64,000 nucleotides of DNA from Jeotgalibacillus salarius (GCF_004405125.1 NZ_SORX01000002.1:434001-498000), one strand, 5' to 3'. Numbered from the stretch's first letter, positions 18,050 to 27,485 are shown. Numbers and translations: made by a program. Notes: generated by a model not told the origin, from the letters alone.

Positions 18050-18937
18050 TTAAGCGCGCGGGTGAAACTGAGAATAAACTTCTCTTATCCTTTTAGTAGA
18101 AACATGTGTATATATTTGTGTGGTTGAAATATCTGCATGCCCAAGCATTTCCTGTACAGCCCTCAGATCTGCTCCATTTTCAAGCAAATGTGTTGCAAAT
18201 GAATGTCTGAGTGTATGAGGTGTAAGGTCTTTTTCAATTCTTGCCTTATCCGTAAGACCTTTTAAAATTTTCCAGAAACCCTGTCTGCTTAGTCTTTTCC
18301 CATGATGATTAAGAAACAATGCCTGTTCACCAGGCTTGCGTGTTTTATTTCTGGCTTGCTGAATGTACTGTTCAATGACTTCTGATGCAGTTTTACCAAT
18401 CGGAATAATTCTCTCTTTATTCCCTTTCCCTCTGCACTTTACAAACCCCATTTGAAGGTTCACGTCATCCGCATTCAGGTTGATCAGTTCACTTACACGC
18501 ATACCTGTTCCATAGAGCACTTCAAGCATTGCTCTATCCCTCAAGCCGCTTTTTTTCGTCATATCAGGGCTTTCCAGCAGAGCCTCCACTTCTTCAATAT
18601 TCAGCACTTTCGGCAATGTCTTTTCGGATTTCGGGGTATTCAGGTGCTCTGTCGGGTCTTGTGTACATATTCTGTTACGCATAAGGTAGTGATGAAACGA
18701 CCTGATTGAAGAAGTATGTCTTGCGATCGTTTTTGCTGATTTCCCATGCTGTTTCAAATGCTGAAAAAATTGAAGGACATGCAGCCTCTGAACATCACAG
18801 ATCCCATGAAGCTGTTCAACTTTCATTAAGTATTCAATGTAGCTCTTCAAATCTCTATCGTAGGATTGAATCGTGTTTTTAGACAAACCTTTTTCAACGA
18901 TCATATATTGTATAAAATCCTGCAGATGCTCTTTCAT
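18050..18937 (-). CDS. xerD: XerD site-specific tyrosine recombinase
   Basis: Chromosome dimer resolvase (RipX in B. subtilis) acting with XerC/CodV at dif. The 295 residues are a SAM-like core-binding domain (about 1-85) plus a catalytic domain with R147, K171, H241-xx-R244, H267 and nucleophile Y276, all present. ATG 18937 is preceded by GGTGAGG and gives the usual length; an open frame continues upstream but lacks support. It lies between deoB and fur, the normal order. Confidence 0.95.
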   Translation of the reverse strand: MKEHLQDFIQYMIVEKGLSKNTIQSYDRDLKSYIEYLMKVEQLHGICDVQRLHVLQFFQHLKQHGKSAKTIARHTSSIRSFHHYLMRNRICTQDPTEHLNTPKSEKTLPKVLNIEEVEALLESPDMTKKSGLRDRAMLEVLYGTGMRVSELINLNADDVNLQMGFVKCRGKGNKERIIPIGKTASEVIEQYIQQARNKTRKPGEQALFLNHHGKRLSRQGFWKILKGLTDKARIEKDLTPHTLRHSFATHLLENGADLRAVQEMLGHADISTTQIYTHVSTKRIREVYSQFHPRA

Positions 18938-19033
18938 TCCCTCACCCCGCTTCACTTTTATTTTAATGGTTAGATGATGCAAAGTCATCTTATGAACTGG
19001 AAAAAAACAAATACTTATATTAAAAATAAATAA

Positions 19034-19057
19034 AAACCATGCAATAAGGCATGGTTT
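19034..19057 (-). terminator. Terminator of fur
   Basis: Nine-base-pair stem (19034-19042 with 19049-19057) followed on the minus strand by TTTTTATTTATT, just after the fur stop codon. Confidence 0.8.
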
Positions 19058-19062
19058 CGTCT

Positions 19063-19500
19063 CTATTCCTGACATCTATGACAAACACCGTGGAATGTCA
19101 GGCGGTGATCTTTAATTTTAAATTTCCAGTCACGCTCTACAATTTCTTCGACATCTTCAAGTAAATCTTCCTGAATTTCATCAACAGCACCACATTCCAA
19201 ACAGATTAAGTGATGATGAAAGTGTGCTGCACCTTCCTTTCGTAAATCGTATCTGGAAACACCATCACCGAAATTGATTTTATCGACCACTTTCAATTCC
19301 GACAACAGTTCAAGTGTTCGATATACAGTAGCGAGCCCTATTTCAGGCGCTTTATCTTTCACTAATAGATAGACATCTTCTGCACTGAGGTGATCAGCTT
19401 CGTTTTCAAGTAGCACCCTGAGTGTCGCTTCACGCTGAGGGGTTAATTTGTAGCTTGCTGAATGAAGTTGTTTTTTAATTCTGTCAATCCTGTTTTCCAC
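19063..19500 (-). CDS. fur: Ferric uptake regulator Fur
   Basis: Iron-responsive repressor of the Fur family. The 145 residues have a winged-helix DNA-binding domain ([13 protein letters not shown] recognition region) and a dimerisation domain with the His cluster HFHHH (93-97) and two CxxC zinc sites (C100/C103 and C140/C143). The position next to xerD matches B. subtilis fur rather than perR or zur. GTG 19500 is preceded by GGGAGGGG. An operator-like dyad lies upstream. Confidence 0.93.
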   Translation of the reverse strand: MENRIDRIKKQLHSASYKLTPQREATLRVLLENEADHLSAEDVYLLVKDKAPEIGLATVYRTLELLSELKVVDKINFGDGVSRYDLRKEGAAHFHHHLICLECGAVDEIQEDLLEDVEEIVERDWKFKIKDHRLTFHGVCHRCQE

Positions 19501-19558
19501 GCTTACCCCTCCCTCACAATATCATCAATATTATATCAAACGGTTCTTTATTTGCAAA

Positions 19559-19573
19559 CAATAATCATTATTA
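19559..19573 (-). promoter_or_regulatory. Fur/PerR-type operator upstream of fur
   Basis: The 15-base element CAATAATCATTATTA matches 11 of 14 symmetric positions of either the Fur 7-1-7 box (TGATAATNATTATCA) or the PerR box (TTATAATNATTATAA), with a perfect 6-1-6 core. The sequence does not decide between autoregulation and PerR control. Confidence 0.5.
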
Positions 19574-19610
19574 ATTAATACACTATACCTTTATTATAAA
19601 ATACTTATTA

Positions 19611-20207
19611 TTATGTAATAAATATTTTAATTAAGAAGCCTGGAACATAATATTCTATCATCCCAGCAAAACCGGCAGCTGCAATTGATACGCCCAATAA
19701 AAACAAGTATGCGGTCCCCATATTACGAATGGTATAAACGAATGGCTGCCTTGCACCAATGCCTTTCCATATTTGGCCAGCTAATATTAATGACTCCGCT
19801 CCCAGTACAACATAGACAGACATCATCAGCATATTGTGAGGAAGCAATATAATGGCAGCATGTCCCAGCCCGGAGAGACCTTTTTCATATAACAACATGC
19901 CAGATGCAAACCCAAAGAGACAGCCTTTCATATAAATTAAAAACCATGCAATCGGTAAACCGGCCAACGTAAAACCGGAAGTCCATATAAATAACAGGAG
20001 CACTAAATCTATCATTAGCGCACTAAAGATCTGACCATTCAGCTGGGTATCAAGATGAACAGCTGGCATAATATTCAAAGGAGCATAGATGTTAACCAGA
20101 AGTGCACCTGCTGCTGTCCCGCCTGAAAGTAATATCAAAATAAACGTATAGTAAGCCATGTGTTTTGAAATATAGTGTAAAATTGCGCTGCTGATATTGG
20201 TCTTCAT
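19611..20207 (-). CDS. spoIIM: SpoIIM stage II sporulation protein
   Basis: Membrane subunit of the SpoIID-SpoIIM-SpoIIP engulfment complex, needed for septal wall thinning and migration of the mother-cell membrane. The 198 residues contain four to five helices and the conserved segments YMKGCLFGFASGMLLYEKGLSG and LPHNMLMMSVYVVLGAES. ATG 20207 has GGAGGGAA upstream. It sits between fur and nudF; the small yqkK gene of B. subtilis is missing. SigE control is known for the family; no clear promoter was identified. Confidence 0.93.
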   Translation of the reverse strand: MKTNISSAILHYISKHMAYYTFILILLSGGTAAGALLVNIYAPLNIMPAVHLDTQLNGQIFSALMIDLVLLLFIWTSGFTLAGLPIAWFLIYMKGCLFGFASGMLLYEKGLSGLGHAAIILLPHNMLMMSVYVVLGAESLILAGQIWKGIGARQPFVYTIRNMGTAYLFLLGVSIAAAGFAGMIEYYVPGFLIKIFIT

Positions 20208-20252
20208 GCGGCTTCCCTCCCTGCACATCCATTGTATGCAGGAAGTTAATCT

Positions 20253-20807
20253 CTATGTAAGTTTTCTCAATTGCTCCAGTCTCAAATATTGTACAGCGTA
20301 AGCCGTTTTAGCATCATAGATTCGCTGATCCAGCACCATTTCCTCTGCTTCTTCCAGCGTTACTTCCAATAACTCAACGAATTCGTCTTCATCTGTATCA
20401 TGAGCATCCTCAATCTTATAAAGCCCCTCTGCTTTATACACATGCACTAACTCGTCAGCAAATCCAGGTGAAGTATAAAAAGAAATTAAGTGAGTCAGTT
20501 CACTGCATCCATAACCCGTTTCTTCCTCGAGCTCTCTTTCTGCAGTTACTTCCGGCATTTCTCCGGGCTCAAGTTTACCGGCTGGAATTTCAACGATAGA
20601 ACGTTCTAATGCTTTCCGGTATTGCTCAACCATAATCAGCTTATTATCTTCCGTTTTTGCAATGACACAAACTGCCCCCGGATGTTTGATGATTTCTCTT
20701 TTTGATGTTTTACCGTTTGGCAGCTCTACGTCTTCGACTTGTAAGCTGATAATTTTCCCTTCAAATAACACATTGTTTGAGATTGTTTTTTCTTCGAATT
20801 TTTTCAC
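20253..20807 (-). CDS. nudF: ADP-ribose pyrophosphatase
   Basis: Nudix hydrolase splitting ADP-ribose to AMP and ribose-5-phosphate. The 184 residues contain a complete Nudix box (AGKLEPGEMPEVTAERELEEETG, pattern GX5EX7REUXEEXGU) and the usual N-terminal beta domain. GTG 20807 with AGAGGAG upstream gives the normal family length; an upstream in-frame start at 20840 is unlikely. It is divergent from the aldo-keto reductase gene, as in B. subtilis. Confidence 0.93.
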   Translation of the reverse strand: MKKFEEKTISNNVLFEGKIISLQVEDVELPNGKTSKREIIKHPGAVCVIAKTEDNKLIMVEQYRKALERSIVEIPAGKLEPGEMPEVTAERELEEETGYGCSELTHLISFYTSPGFADELVHVYKAEGLYKIEDAHDTDEDEFVELLEVTLEEAEEMVLDQRIYDAKTAYAVQYLRLEQLRKLT

Positions 20808-20917
20808 CTTATTCACTCCTCTTTTATTGTATTGTAACAATGATTAGAGGCATTTGCTTTATGCATTGTTTGAATGGGGATAAATTAGAGAATATGATTA
20901 GAGAGAGGAGAATGATA

Positions 20918-21835
20918 ATGGAAAAAAGAAGAATTGGACACTCACCGCTTGAAAGCTCATTGCTCGGTCTCGGCTGTATGTCTTTAGGGAATGATGCTGC
21001 AAATGCGGAAAAGATTATTAAAACAGCTTATGACAACGGGATCAATTATTTTGACACAGCTGATTTATATGATTACGGCACCAACGAAGAAATCGTTGGT
21101 CAGGCTTTAAAATCAATCAGGAGTGAAGTCCTTATTGCGACCAAGGTTGGAAACCGGGCGAATGACGATAAAAGCGGCTGGTTCTGGGATCCATCCAAGT
21201 TCTACATAAAGGAACAGGTTAAGAACAGCCTGAAGCGACTGCAGACGGACTATATTGACCTTTACCAGCTGCACGGCGGGACACTCGACGATCCGATAGA
21301 TGAAACAATTGAAGCATTTGATGAATTGAAGCAGGAAGGTCTGATCAGAGCGTACGGTTTCTCTTCCATACGACCTAACGTGATCAGAGAGTACGCACCA
21401 AGATCTTCTGCTGTCTCCAACATGATGCAATACAGCCTGCTTGACCGCAGACCGGAAGAGCAGGCTTTTGAAGTATTAAATGAAAATGACGTATCGGTCA
21501 TCACAAGAGGTCCTCTTGCAAAAGGATTGCTATCACCTAACTATAAAGACAAGCTTGCCGGTCCCGGTAAGGATGGTTTTGTTCATTATTCCAATGCTGA
21601 ATTGGAAGAACTGTTAACTGCGTTAACTGAAAAGTTTCACGGCCGTTCTTTGACAGAACTTGCACTTCAATTTAATGCAGCCCATCCGGAAGTTTCTACA
21701 ATTATTGCCGGAGCAAGTTCTCCTGAGCAGGTGATTGATAACATTAAAGCAATGAATCAGTCCCCGCTTTCAAGAGAAGAATTGGAAATGTTAAAGTCTT
21801 TCACTAAAGCAGATGGGTACACAGAACACAGGTGA
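20918..21835 (+). CDS. yqkF: Aldo/keto reductase (YqkF-like)
   Basis: NADP-dependent aldo/keto reductase with a TIM-barrel fold; the substrate is unknown. The 305 residues include the catalytic neighbourhood INYFDTADLYDYGTNEEIVG (Asp, Tyr), the segment DYIDLYQLHGGTLDDPIDE and the NADP-phosphate region IIAGASSPEQV. AGAGAGGAG precedes two close ATGs (20912, 20918); the second matches family starts. A frame from 20777 is open but unsupported. The gene context (nudF, yqkE, yqkD) matches B. subtilis. Confidence 0.92.
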   Translation: MEKRRIGHSPLESSLLGLGCMSLGNDAANAEKIIKTAYDNGINYFDTADLYDYGTNEEIVGQALKSIRSEVLIATKVGNRANDDKSGWFWDPSKFYIKEQVKNSLKRLQTDYIDLYQLHGGTLDDPIDETIEAFDELKQEGLIRAYGFSSIRPNVIREYAPRSSAVSNMMQYSLLDRRPEEQAFEVLNENDVSVITRGPLAKGLLSPNYKDKLAGPGKDGFVHYSNAELEELLTALTEKFHGRSLTELALQFNAAHPEVSTIIAGASSPEQVIDNIKAMNQSPLSREELEMLKSFTKADGYTEHR

Positions 21836-21855
21836 TCATGTGCGTCACAGACGAT

Positions 21856-21887
21856 AAAAAATGAGGTGCAGCTGCACCTCATTTTTT
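21856..21887. terminator. Bidirectional terminator between yqkF and yqkE
   Basis: A perfect 32-base palindrome centred on GCAGCTGC with A runs on the left and T runs on the right, placed between convergent genes. It overlaps the yqkE stop codon. Confidence 0.9.
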
Positions 21888-22106
21888 ATAGTTCTTCCAG
21901 TCAAGGCTGCTTTCGTTCAGCAAGTCCTCAAATGATTTGTTTTTCTCACGCAATTTTCTATCTTCTTCTTTTTTTGCTATTGCTTCTTTTTTATTTTGTT
22001 CTTCTGTTTCAACAGCACTTTGTTTAAGCATTTTCAGTTTTTCAAGCGTCTGTTCATTCAGAGCGTCTTTCAAGACAGCTTCCCTGTCATTCTTATTTTT
22101 TTTCAT
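21879..22106 (-). CDS. yqkE: YqkE-like DUF3886 small charged protein
   Basis: A 75-residue, lysine- and glutamate-rich protein predicted to be a long helix or coiled coil, ending in SFEDLLNESSLDWKNYKK, the part that recalls the YqkE/DUF3886 family. The function is unknown. GGGAGGGAA precedes the ATG. It starts 15 bases after scoB, so it may be cotranscribed with scoAB, although in B. subtilis its homologue neighbours yqkF and yqkD. Confidence 0.75.
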   Translation of the reverse strand: MKKNKNDREAVLKDALNEQTLEKLKMLKQSAVETEEQNKKEAIAKKEEDRKLREKNKSFEDLLNESSLDWKNYKK

Positions 22107-22121
22107 TCGTTTCCCTCCCGC

Positions 22122-22784
22122 TTAGAAGGCATTCATTTTGAGATTTTCAGCAATGCGAAGCTCCGGTTCAGTGGAATGTATAATATCATCAACTGTGAAA
22201 CCTTCAGCAACCTCTGTCAGTTCTAATCCTGATGAGGTAACTTCTATTACCGCACGTTCTGTTATAATCCGGTCCACCACACCTTTACCAGTCAGTGGTA
22301 AAGAACACTCGTTCAGAATTTTAGGACTTCCATTTTTACTGACATGTTCCATGATGATAATAATTTTTCGCGCACCGTGAACCAGATCCATTGCGCCACC
22401 CATACCTTTGATCATTTTACCCGGTATCATCCAGTTTGCCAAATCTCCATTTTCAGATACCTCCATGCCGCCCAATATTGCCACATCAACATGGCCGCCT
22501 CTGATCATACTGAAAGACTCTGCACTGTCAAAAAAAGCAGCACCCTTAATCGCAGTAACAGTTTCTTTTCCAGCGTTAATTAAATCAGGGTCCAACTCTT
22601 CTTCTGTTGGATACTTACCAATACCCAGCAGGCCATTTTCAGACTGGAGAACGACCTCTTTCCCTTGGGATAAATGATTTGCTACTAATGTGGGCATACC
22701 GATGCCCAGATTCACGTAATCACCATTGTTAATTTCTTTTTCGGCACGTTTTGCAATTGTTTCTCTCACTTTTTGCTTATCCAT
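22122..22784 (-). CDS. scoB: 3-oxoacid (succinyl) CoA-transferase subunit B
   Basis: Beta subunit of the CoA-transferase that activates acetoacetate to acetoacetyl-CoA, usually with succinyl-CoA as donor. The 220 residues include the catalytic SENGLLGIG motif (E49) and [17 protein letters not shown] 22784 overlaps the end of scoA by 8 bases; a longer frame inside scoA is not real. Together with the divergent HMG-CoA lyase it completes leucine degradation. Confidence 0.92.
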   Translation of the reverse strand: MDKQKVRETIAKRAEKEINNGDYVNLGIGMPTLVANHLSQGKEVVLQSENGLLGIGKYPTEEELDPDLINAGKETVTAIKGAAFFDSAESFSMIRGGHVDVAILGGMEVSENGDLANWMIPGKMIKGMGGAMDLVHGARKIIIIMEHVSKNGSPKILNECSLPLTGKGVVDRIITERAVIEVTSSGLELTEVAEGFTVDDIIHSTEPELRIAENLKMNAF

Positions 22785-23484
22785 TTGTTTGACCTCCGGC
22801 AGAAACTGTTTTTCTTTCAATTCTTTTTTCCTGATCGGCCTGTAATAGACCCTGCACATAAATGCTTGGTGTGTGAATATGATCAGGGTCAAGATGTCCG
22901 GTTTCAAACAGCTCTTCAACTTCTGCAATTGTAAATTTACCGGCTGCTGCGATCATTGGATTAAAATTTCGTGCTGTCTTTCTATATACAAGATTCCCCA
23001 TGTGATCGCCTTTCCACGCCCTTACGATGCTTACATCGGCTTTTAAAGCCCGCTCCATCACATATTCCTTTCCTTCAAAAGTACGGATTTCTTTTCCTTC
23101 AGCGATTGGTGTGCCCACGCCTGCCGGTGTAAAAAATGCCGGGATTCCAGCGCCCCCGGCTCTGATTCTTTCAGCTAATGTTCCCTGTGGTACTAGCTCT
23201 ACTTCAAGTTCACCTGACAGAACCTGCCTCTCAAACTCTTTATTTTCACCCACATAAGATCCAATCATTTTATTAATCTGGTGATTGTGCAGCAGGAGAC
23301 CCAATCCCCAGTCATCGATTCCGCAATTATTCGAAATGACAGTCAGATTTTTCACTCCACTGTCTCTGATCGCCAGGATCAGTTTTTCCGGAATTCCGCA
23401 CAGGCCAAATCCGCCTGCCATTAATGTATCTCCATCTTTTAAAATAGCAGCAGCATCAGATGCTGACTGATAAATTCTTTTCAT
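22777..23484 (-). CDS. scoA: 3-oxoacid (succinyl) CoA-transferase subunit A
   Basis: Alpha subunit of the same CoA-transferase. The 235 residues contain [19 protein letters not shown], the family I signature, and [19 protein letters not shown] 23484 has AAAGGGG upstream. It is the first gene of scoA-scoB(-yqkE), driven by a promoter that overlaps a cre-like sequence. Donor specificity (succinyl-CoA or acetyl-CoA) cannot be read from the sequence with certainty. Confidence 0.92.
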   Translation of the reverse strand: MKRIYQSASDAAAILKDGDTLMAGGFGLCGIPEKLILAIRDSGVKNLTVISNNCGIDDWGLGLLLHNHQINKMIGSYVGENKEFERQVLSGELEVELVPQGTLAERIRAGGAGIPAFFTPAGVGTPIAEGKEIRTFEGKEYVMERALKADVSIVRAWKGDHMGNLVYRKTARNFNPMIAAAGKFTIAEVEELFETGHLDPDHIHTPSIYVQGLLQADQEKRIERKTVSAGGQTNG

Positions 23485-23520
23485 TGTGTATACCCCTTTC
23501 ATGGCTAAAAAAATTGTCAT

Positions 23521-23549
23521 ACTGTACCACTTCTATGTAAGCGCTTCAA
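23521..23549 (-). promoter_or_regulatory. scoAB promoter with overlapping cre-like site
   Basis: On the minus strand, TTGAAG (23544-23549), 17 bases, TACAGT (23521-23526). The cre-like sequence TGTAAGCGCTTCAA (plus strand 23536-23549) matches 12 of 14 positions of TGWNANCGNTNWCA and covers the -35, the usual arrangement for CcpA repression. Confidence 0.6.
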
Positions 23550-23616
23550 TTCCTTCTTTTTCACTTTCTTTTTTTCTGATAAAGTGGAACTATGACTTTT
23601 AAAGGGGATGTAAAAT

Positions 23617-24519
23617 ATGGATTTGCCGCAATCTGCAGTTGTAATTGAAGTTGGTCCCAGAGATGGCTTGCAAAATGAATCAAATTTTGTACCTACGCAA
23701 ACAAAGGTTGAATTTATAGAAGCGTTATGGAAAGCAGGTTTTAAGGAAATGGAAGTGACCTCTTTTGTGTCACCTAAATGGGTACCACAAATGGGGGATG
23801 CAGCAGATGTGATGCGACTTGCCGGAGAACGCCCTGGCACGCTCGTCCTGACGCCTAATAAACGCGGCATTGATGCCGCACTGGACTCAGGCGCAAAAGC
23901 GGTAGCAATCTTTATTGGTGTAAGCTCTACTTTTAACCAGAAGAATATTAATAAAACGACAGAAGATGCAGTAGAAAATCTGCTGCCGCATATTCAGGCG
24001 TTAAAGCAGGATGGCATTTATGTCAGAGCCTGCATCTCTACAGCATTTCACTGTCCTTATGAAGGGAAAATCAATCCTGCCGATACACTCAGTTTGTGTA
24101 AAACACTGACAGACGGCGGAGTTGATGAACTGAGTGTTGCAGACACGATTGGAAAGGCTACACCAAAGGAATCTTTTGCTCTTTTCAGTATGTTGAAAAA
24201 AGAGCTGCCCGAAGTATTAATTGCTGCGCATTTTCATGATACCCGAAAAATGGCACTCGCCAATATTTATGCAGCTTTATGTGCCGGTATCACCAGGTTT
24301 GACACGTCTGCCGGCGGACTCGGAGGTTGTCCTTTTGCGCCAGGTGCCAGCGGGAATGCAGCCACAGAAGATGTTGTTTACATGCTGAATCGGATGGGGA
24401 TCGACACAGGGATTGACCTGACTCAGCTTGCAAAAGCAATTGATGTTGTAGAGCCTCACGTATCGCGTGAACTCACAAGCTGGTATTATCAGTCATATAA
24501 GAAACAGCAACTCTCCTAG
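23617..24519 (+). CDS. Hydroxymethylglutaryl-CoA lyase
   Basis: Cleaves HMG-CoA to acetoacetate and acetyl-CoA in the last part of leucine degradation. The 300 residues form a DRE-TIM barrel: GPRDGLQNE (13-21), the metal-binding HFHDTR, and the catalytic cysteine loop GLGGCPFAPGASGNAATED (C238). AAAGGGG precedes the ATG at suitable distance. It is divergent from scoAB, whose product uses the acetoacetate. Other leucine-pathway genes (methylcrotonyl-CoA carboxylase) are not in the window. Related genes are called yngG or mvaB. Confidence 0.94.
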   Translation: MDLPQSAVVIEVGPRDGLQNESNFVPTQTKVEFIEALWKAGFKEMEVTSFVSPKWVPQMGDAADVMRLAGERPGTLVLTPNKRGIDAALDSGAKAVAIFIGVSSTFNQKNINKTTEDAVENLLPHIQALKQDGIYVRACISTAFHCPYEGKINPADTLSLCKTLTDGGVDELSVADTIGKATPKESFALFSMLKKELPEVLIAAHFHDTRKMALANIYAALCAGITRFDTSAGGLGGCPFAPGASGNAATEDVVYMLNRMGIDTGIDLTQLAKAIDVVEPHVSRELTSWYYQSYKKQQLS

Positions 24520-24534
24520 AAAGCAGGGATCTTT

Positions 24535-25452
24535 TTGAAGAAAAGCAGCATTGCAGCGATTTCAGCTGCCACGGGAATTGGAGCACTGGGCATTTATTTA
24601 TCTAATAAGATTATGTTTATGAAACTGAAAGATCCTGCTGAAATCGAAGTGCGGGAGCGTGAAGCAGGATACTTTGATCCCGATGGATATGACCGCCTTC
24701 CTAAAAAGGAGTTTTATATTCCTTCTCCTGCAGGATATGACATACACGCTGTTTTTATTAAGAAGTACGATAATGCACCATTTGTGATTTTCTGCCATGG
24801 CGTTACAGAAACAAAGATTAATTCTCTTAAATATGTACATCTTTTTATGGAAAAAGGTTTTAATGCTGTCATTTACGATCATAGACGTCACGGCAGCTCC
24901 GGTGGAAAAAGCACCAGCTATGGTCACTTTGAAAAAATTGACCTGAAAGCGGTGATTGACCGTCTTCTTCAGGAAGAAGGTTCTCAAACGGTTTTTGGCA
25001 TTCACGGTGAATCGATGGGCGCCGTTACAATGCTTTTATATGCAGGCAGTATCGAGGACCGGGCAGCTTTTTATATAGCGGATTGTCCATTTTCAGACCT
25101 GACAGAGCAGCTGGCTTTTCTAATGACTAAGTCATCACGCCCTGCTGTTCTCTCTAACATGGCACTGAACCTGGCTGGAACCTTTATTTTTTTCAGAGAC
25201 CGTTATTTTATTAAAGGTGTATCTCCCAAAGCTGCGGTTCGCAACATTTACAAGCCCATTCTTTTTATCCACAGCAGAAATGACAGTTTTATCCCATCCC
25301 ACATGACAGAAACTTTATATGAATTAAAACCTGGTCCTAAAAAGCTTTTCATTCCTGAAGAAGGAGGTCATGCCCAGTCTTACCCGGCTAACCCCGAAGT
25401 ATACAGTAAAGAGATTGATCGCTTTCTTCAGGAACATTTTTATTCGAAATAA
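24535..25452 (+). CDS. yqkD: Alpha/beta hydrolase (YqkD-like)
   Basis: A 305-residue serine hydrolase, probably membrane anchored by the N-terminal helix (IAAISAATGIGALGIYL). Catalytic features: oxyanion region FCHGVTE, nucleophile S160 in GESMGA, a late Asp in HSRNDSFIP and His in EEGGHAQSYP. The TTG start at 24535 lies 15 bases after the HMG-CoA lyase stop with GCAGGGA upstream, so the two may share a transcript. The substrate is unknown; family members act on esters or peptides. Confidence 0.85.
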   Translation: MKKSSIAAISAATGIGALGIYLSNKIMFMKLKDPAEIEVREREAGYFDPDGYDRLPKKEFYIPSPAGYDIHAVFIKKYDNAPFVIFCHGVTETKINSLKYVHLFMEKGFNAVIYDHRRHGSSGGKSTSYGHFEKIDLKAVIDRLLQEEGSQTVFGIHGESMGAVTMLLYAGSIEDRAAFYIADCPFSDLTEQLAFLMTKSSRPAVLSNMALNLAGTFIFFRDRYFIKGVSPKAAVRNIYKPILFIHSRNDSFIPSHMTETLYELKPGPKKLFIPEEGGHAQSYPANPEVYSKEIDRFLQEHFYSK

Positions 25453-25486
25453 CAAAAGCGCCTGAGCTCAGGCGCTTTTGTTATTT
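25447..25486. terminator. Bidirectional terminator between yqkD and yqkB
   Basis: Perfect 40-base palindrome with core GCGCCTGAGCTCAGGCGC flanked by A/T runs on both sides, between two convergent genes. Confidence 0.92.
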
Positions 25487-25807
25487 GACCATATTTTTAA
25501 AACTCATTCGCCCGTTAATTGTTTGTCCAGGACTCTTCAGCTGAAACATGCCTGCCGATTCAGCGTAATCAATTTTCAGACTCTTATCATAAAAGACTGT
25601 TTTTGATGGTTCTATTAATATTGGCCGGTCATTTGTCTCAACCAGCTGATCTTCCTCTTCAGGTTCATCCACATACCAGAGAATCGGAACACCATTTAAT
25701 ACGCAGCCTGTACCTTCAGTGTCATATTTCAGCTTTAAATAACCCGATTCATCCGGAATCTTGTCCGCAATTTTTTCTGCCGCTATTTTTGTGATTTCAA
25801 TTTTCAT
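25481..25807 (-). CDS. yqkB: HesB/YadR-like protein (YqkB-like)
   Basis: A 108-residue protein of the HesB-like (iron-sulfur assembly A-type fold) family, related to B. subtilis YqkB. It contains LKLKYDTEGTGCVLNGV and a C-terminal QLKSPGQTINGRMSF. Only one cysteine remains, so the three-cysteine iron-sulfur scaffold pattern of IscA/SufA is not conserved and a cluster-carrier role is doubtful. AGGAGGCGG precedes the ATG. It is convergent with yqkD. Confidence 0.85.
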   Translation of the reverse strand: MKIEITKIAAEKIADKIPDESGYLKLKYDTEGTGCVLNGVPILWYVDEPEEEDQLVETNDRPILIEPSKTVFYDKSLKIDYAESAGMFQLKSPGQTINGRMSFKNMVK

Positions 25808-25924
25808 GTGAACCGCCTCCTGTTCCTTCAGTATAGCATCTCTGTTTCGATTCTACCGCCATCTTGCTTTTAGCAGACTTTTCAAGTAGCATCAATTACG
25901 ATAAACGTTTGTGGAGGGGTTTTA

Positions 25925-26140
25925 ATGGAGAAAAAAGTGCAAATTAAAGTAATGGATAATGGTTCTTTAAAAGTGACGGGTGATGTCGAATTAGTGGACA
26001 TGGACGGTAATCAATTTCCTGTTAAGCAGGTATTTTCTTTGTGCAGATGCGGTCACTCTAAAAGAATGCCGTTTTGTGACGCTTCACATAAAGGCGTATT
26101 TGAATCCTGCGTGCGCGCTGAAAAAGTGCTGGAGGAATAA
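25925..26140 (+). CDS. CDGSH-type iron-sulfur protein
   Basis: A 71-residue protein whose C-terminal half holds the CDGSH cluster pattern C-x-C-x2-S-x3-P-x-C-D-x-S-H (ligands C40, C42, C51, H55), which binds a 2Fe-2S cluster through three Cys and one His. There is no membrane anchor. GTGGAGGGG precedes the ATG. It is a single gene between yqkB and uvrX with its own terminator. The physiological role of bacterial single-domain members is not settled. Confidence 0.88.
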   Translation: MEKKVQIKVMDNGSLKVTGDVELVDMDGNQFPVKQVFSLCRCGHSKRMPFCDASHKGVFESCVRAEKVLEE

Positions 26141-26195
26141 ACCTTTCCTGTTCTGTAAATGCTTTTAAAATCTTGAAAAGTGCTTTCCGGAATTC

Positions 26196-26223
26196 AGCCG
26201 GCTGTTATTCTCCGGCTTTTTTT
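26196..26223 (+). terminator. Terminator of the CDGSH gene
   Basis: Six-base-pair stem AGCCGG/CCGGCT (26196-26201 and 26212-26217) followed by seven Ts on the plus strand. It overlaps the 3' end of the convergent uvrX gene. Confidence 0.7.
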
Positions 26224-27485
26224 CTCTGTTTGGATTTATGCCCGCCGATGAGCGCAGCTCTGCGTCTGGAAGTACCGGCATCTGTATATGAAACGGCTCT
26301 TAAAAGAGAAGCTGAGCCGTGGCGCTCTCTGATGCTGTCCATTACATAGCCCAGCATGTGAAGTTCTTTTTTTCGCGGGTTAAATAAGTCCAGCTGAAGC
26401 GTACTGTCATCAGAGAGATTCGTCAGAGAAATAGATATTTTACGTACGGGATACGGCGCGAGATGCTGATCCAGAAGATTCAGGCAGACTTTATATAATT
26501 CCATCGTAATTGCAGTAGGTTTTTCTATGGATTGAGAACGGTGAAACGCAGGCACAGGTGCCCGTTTACTGTAACCGACGCCTAAGTGTACTGTGCGTGC
26601 AGCCAGGAAATGGCGTCTTGCTCTTCTTGCCACTTCCTCACACATTTCCAGCAGTACTGCTTCTATTTCTTTTCTGTCTGTGTAATCACGCATTAAAATC
26701 TGGCTTTTACCGTAACTCACCTGCCCCTTTAGAATTGGCGCACCGATTTCGGATCGGTCAATTCCGTGGGCATGATAATAAAGCTGGTTGCCCATGACGC
26801 CAAATACAGCTTCCAGCCGTTCAAGGTCATAAGCAGCGAGATCCCCCACTGAAAAAATACCCATCCGATTCAGTTTCTTTTCTAATCTGCTGCCAATTCC
26901 CCACATTGCAGAAAGCGGCGAAACAGGCCACAGTTTCGTCTCAACATCTTCATAGGTCCACTCGGCTACACCTTTTCTTTTAGCTTCCATGTCCAGACAC
27001 AGTTTTGCAAGGAGCATATTGGGTCCGATCCCGACTGCGCAAGGAAGACCAAATTCCCTCATCATATCATCCGCAATAAGTGTTGCGATTTCCCTGGCAT
27101 CCCCCCAGAGACGCGATGTTCCATCAATCTGCAAAAAACTTTCATCTACGCTGTACACGTGAATTGCTTCCTTTGGCACATATCTTGAGAACAGCTTGGT
27201 AATTTCAGTCGAAAGCTGGAGATACCTTCCCATGTCCGGCTCTATCAGCTGAATATCTTTTCTGTTCGGGATTTCATGGAGTCTTGAACCTGTTCTTACA
27301 CCAAATTCTTTTTTTACAAGCGGAGAAGCAGCCAGGATAACACTGCCCTTTTGTTCCTGATTACCTACGATAGCAATTTTACACTTTAAAGGATCCTGCC
27401 CCGTTTCAACAGCTGTACAGCTTGCATAAAAACTTCTCATATCTACACACAAAATCCGCTGATGTTTTTCAGATGCATAATCCAT
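26205..27485 (-). CDS. uvrX: UvrX-like Y-family DNA polymerase (YqjW-like)
   Basis: UmuC/DinB-type translesion polymerase of the YqjW/UvrX branch. The 426 residues carry the catalytic motifs CVDMRSFYAS and SVDESFLQ, helix-hairpin-helix motifs (MWGIGSRLEKKL) and the little-finger domain. ATG 27485 (MDYASEK) with GGTGG upstream is favoured; a frame start at 27509 falls within the LexA box. SOS control is visible in the box at 27503-27516. It is not next to yqjH (dinB), which lies 10 kb away. Confidence 0.92.
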   Translation of the reverse strand: MDYASEKHQRILCVDMRSFYASCTAVETGQDPLKCKIAIVGNQEQKGSVILAASPLVKKEFGVRTGSRLHEIPNRKDIQLIEPDMGRYLQLSTEITKLFSRYVPKEAIHVYSVDESFLQIDGTSRLWGDAREIATLIADDMMREFGLPCAVGIGPNMLLAKLCLDMEAKRKGVAEWTYEDVETKLWPVSPLSAMWGIGSRLEKKLNRMGIFSVGDLAAYDLERLEAVFGVMGNQLYYHAHGIDRSEIGAPILKGQVSYGKSQILMRDYTDRKEIEAVLLEMCEEVARRARRHFLAARTVHLGVGYSKRAPVPAFHRSQSIEKPTAITMELYKVCLNLLDQHLAPYPVRKISISLTNLSDDSTLQLDLFNPRKKELHMLGYVMDSIRERHGSASLLRAVSYTDAGTSRRRAALIGGHKSKQRKKAGE

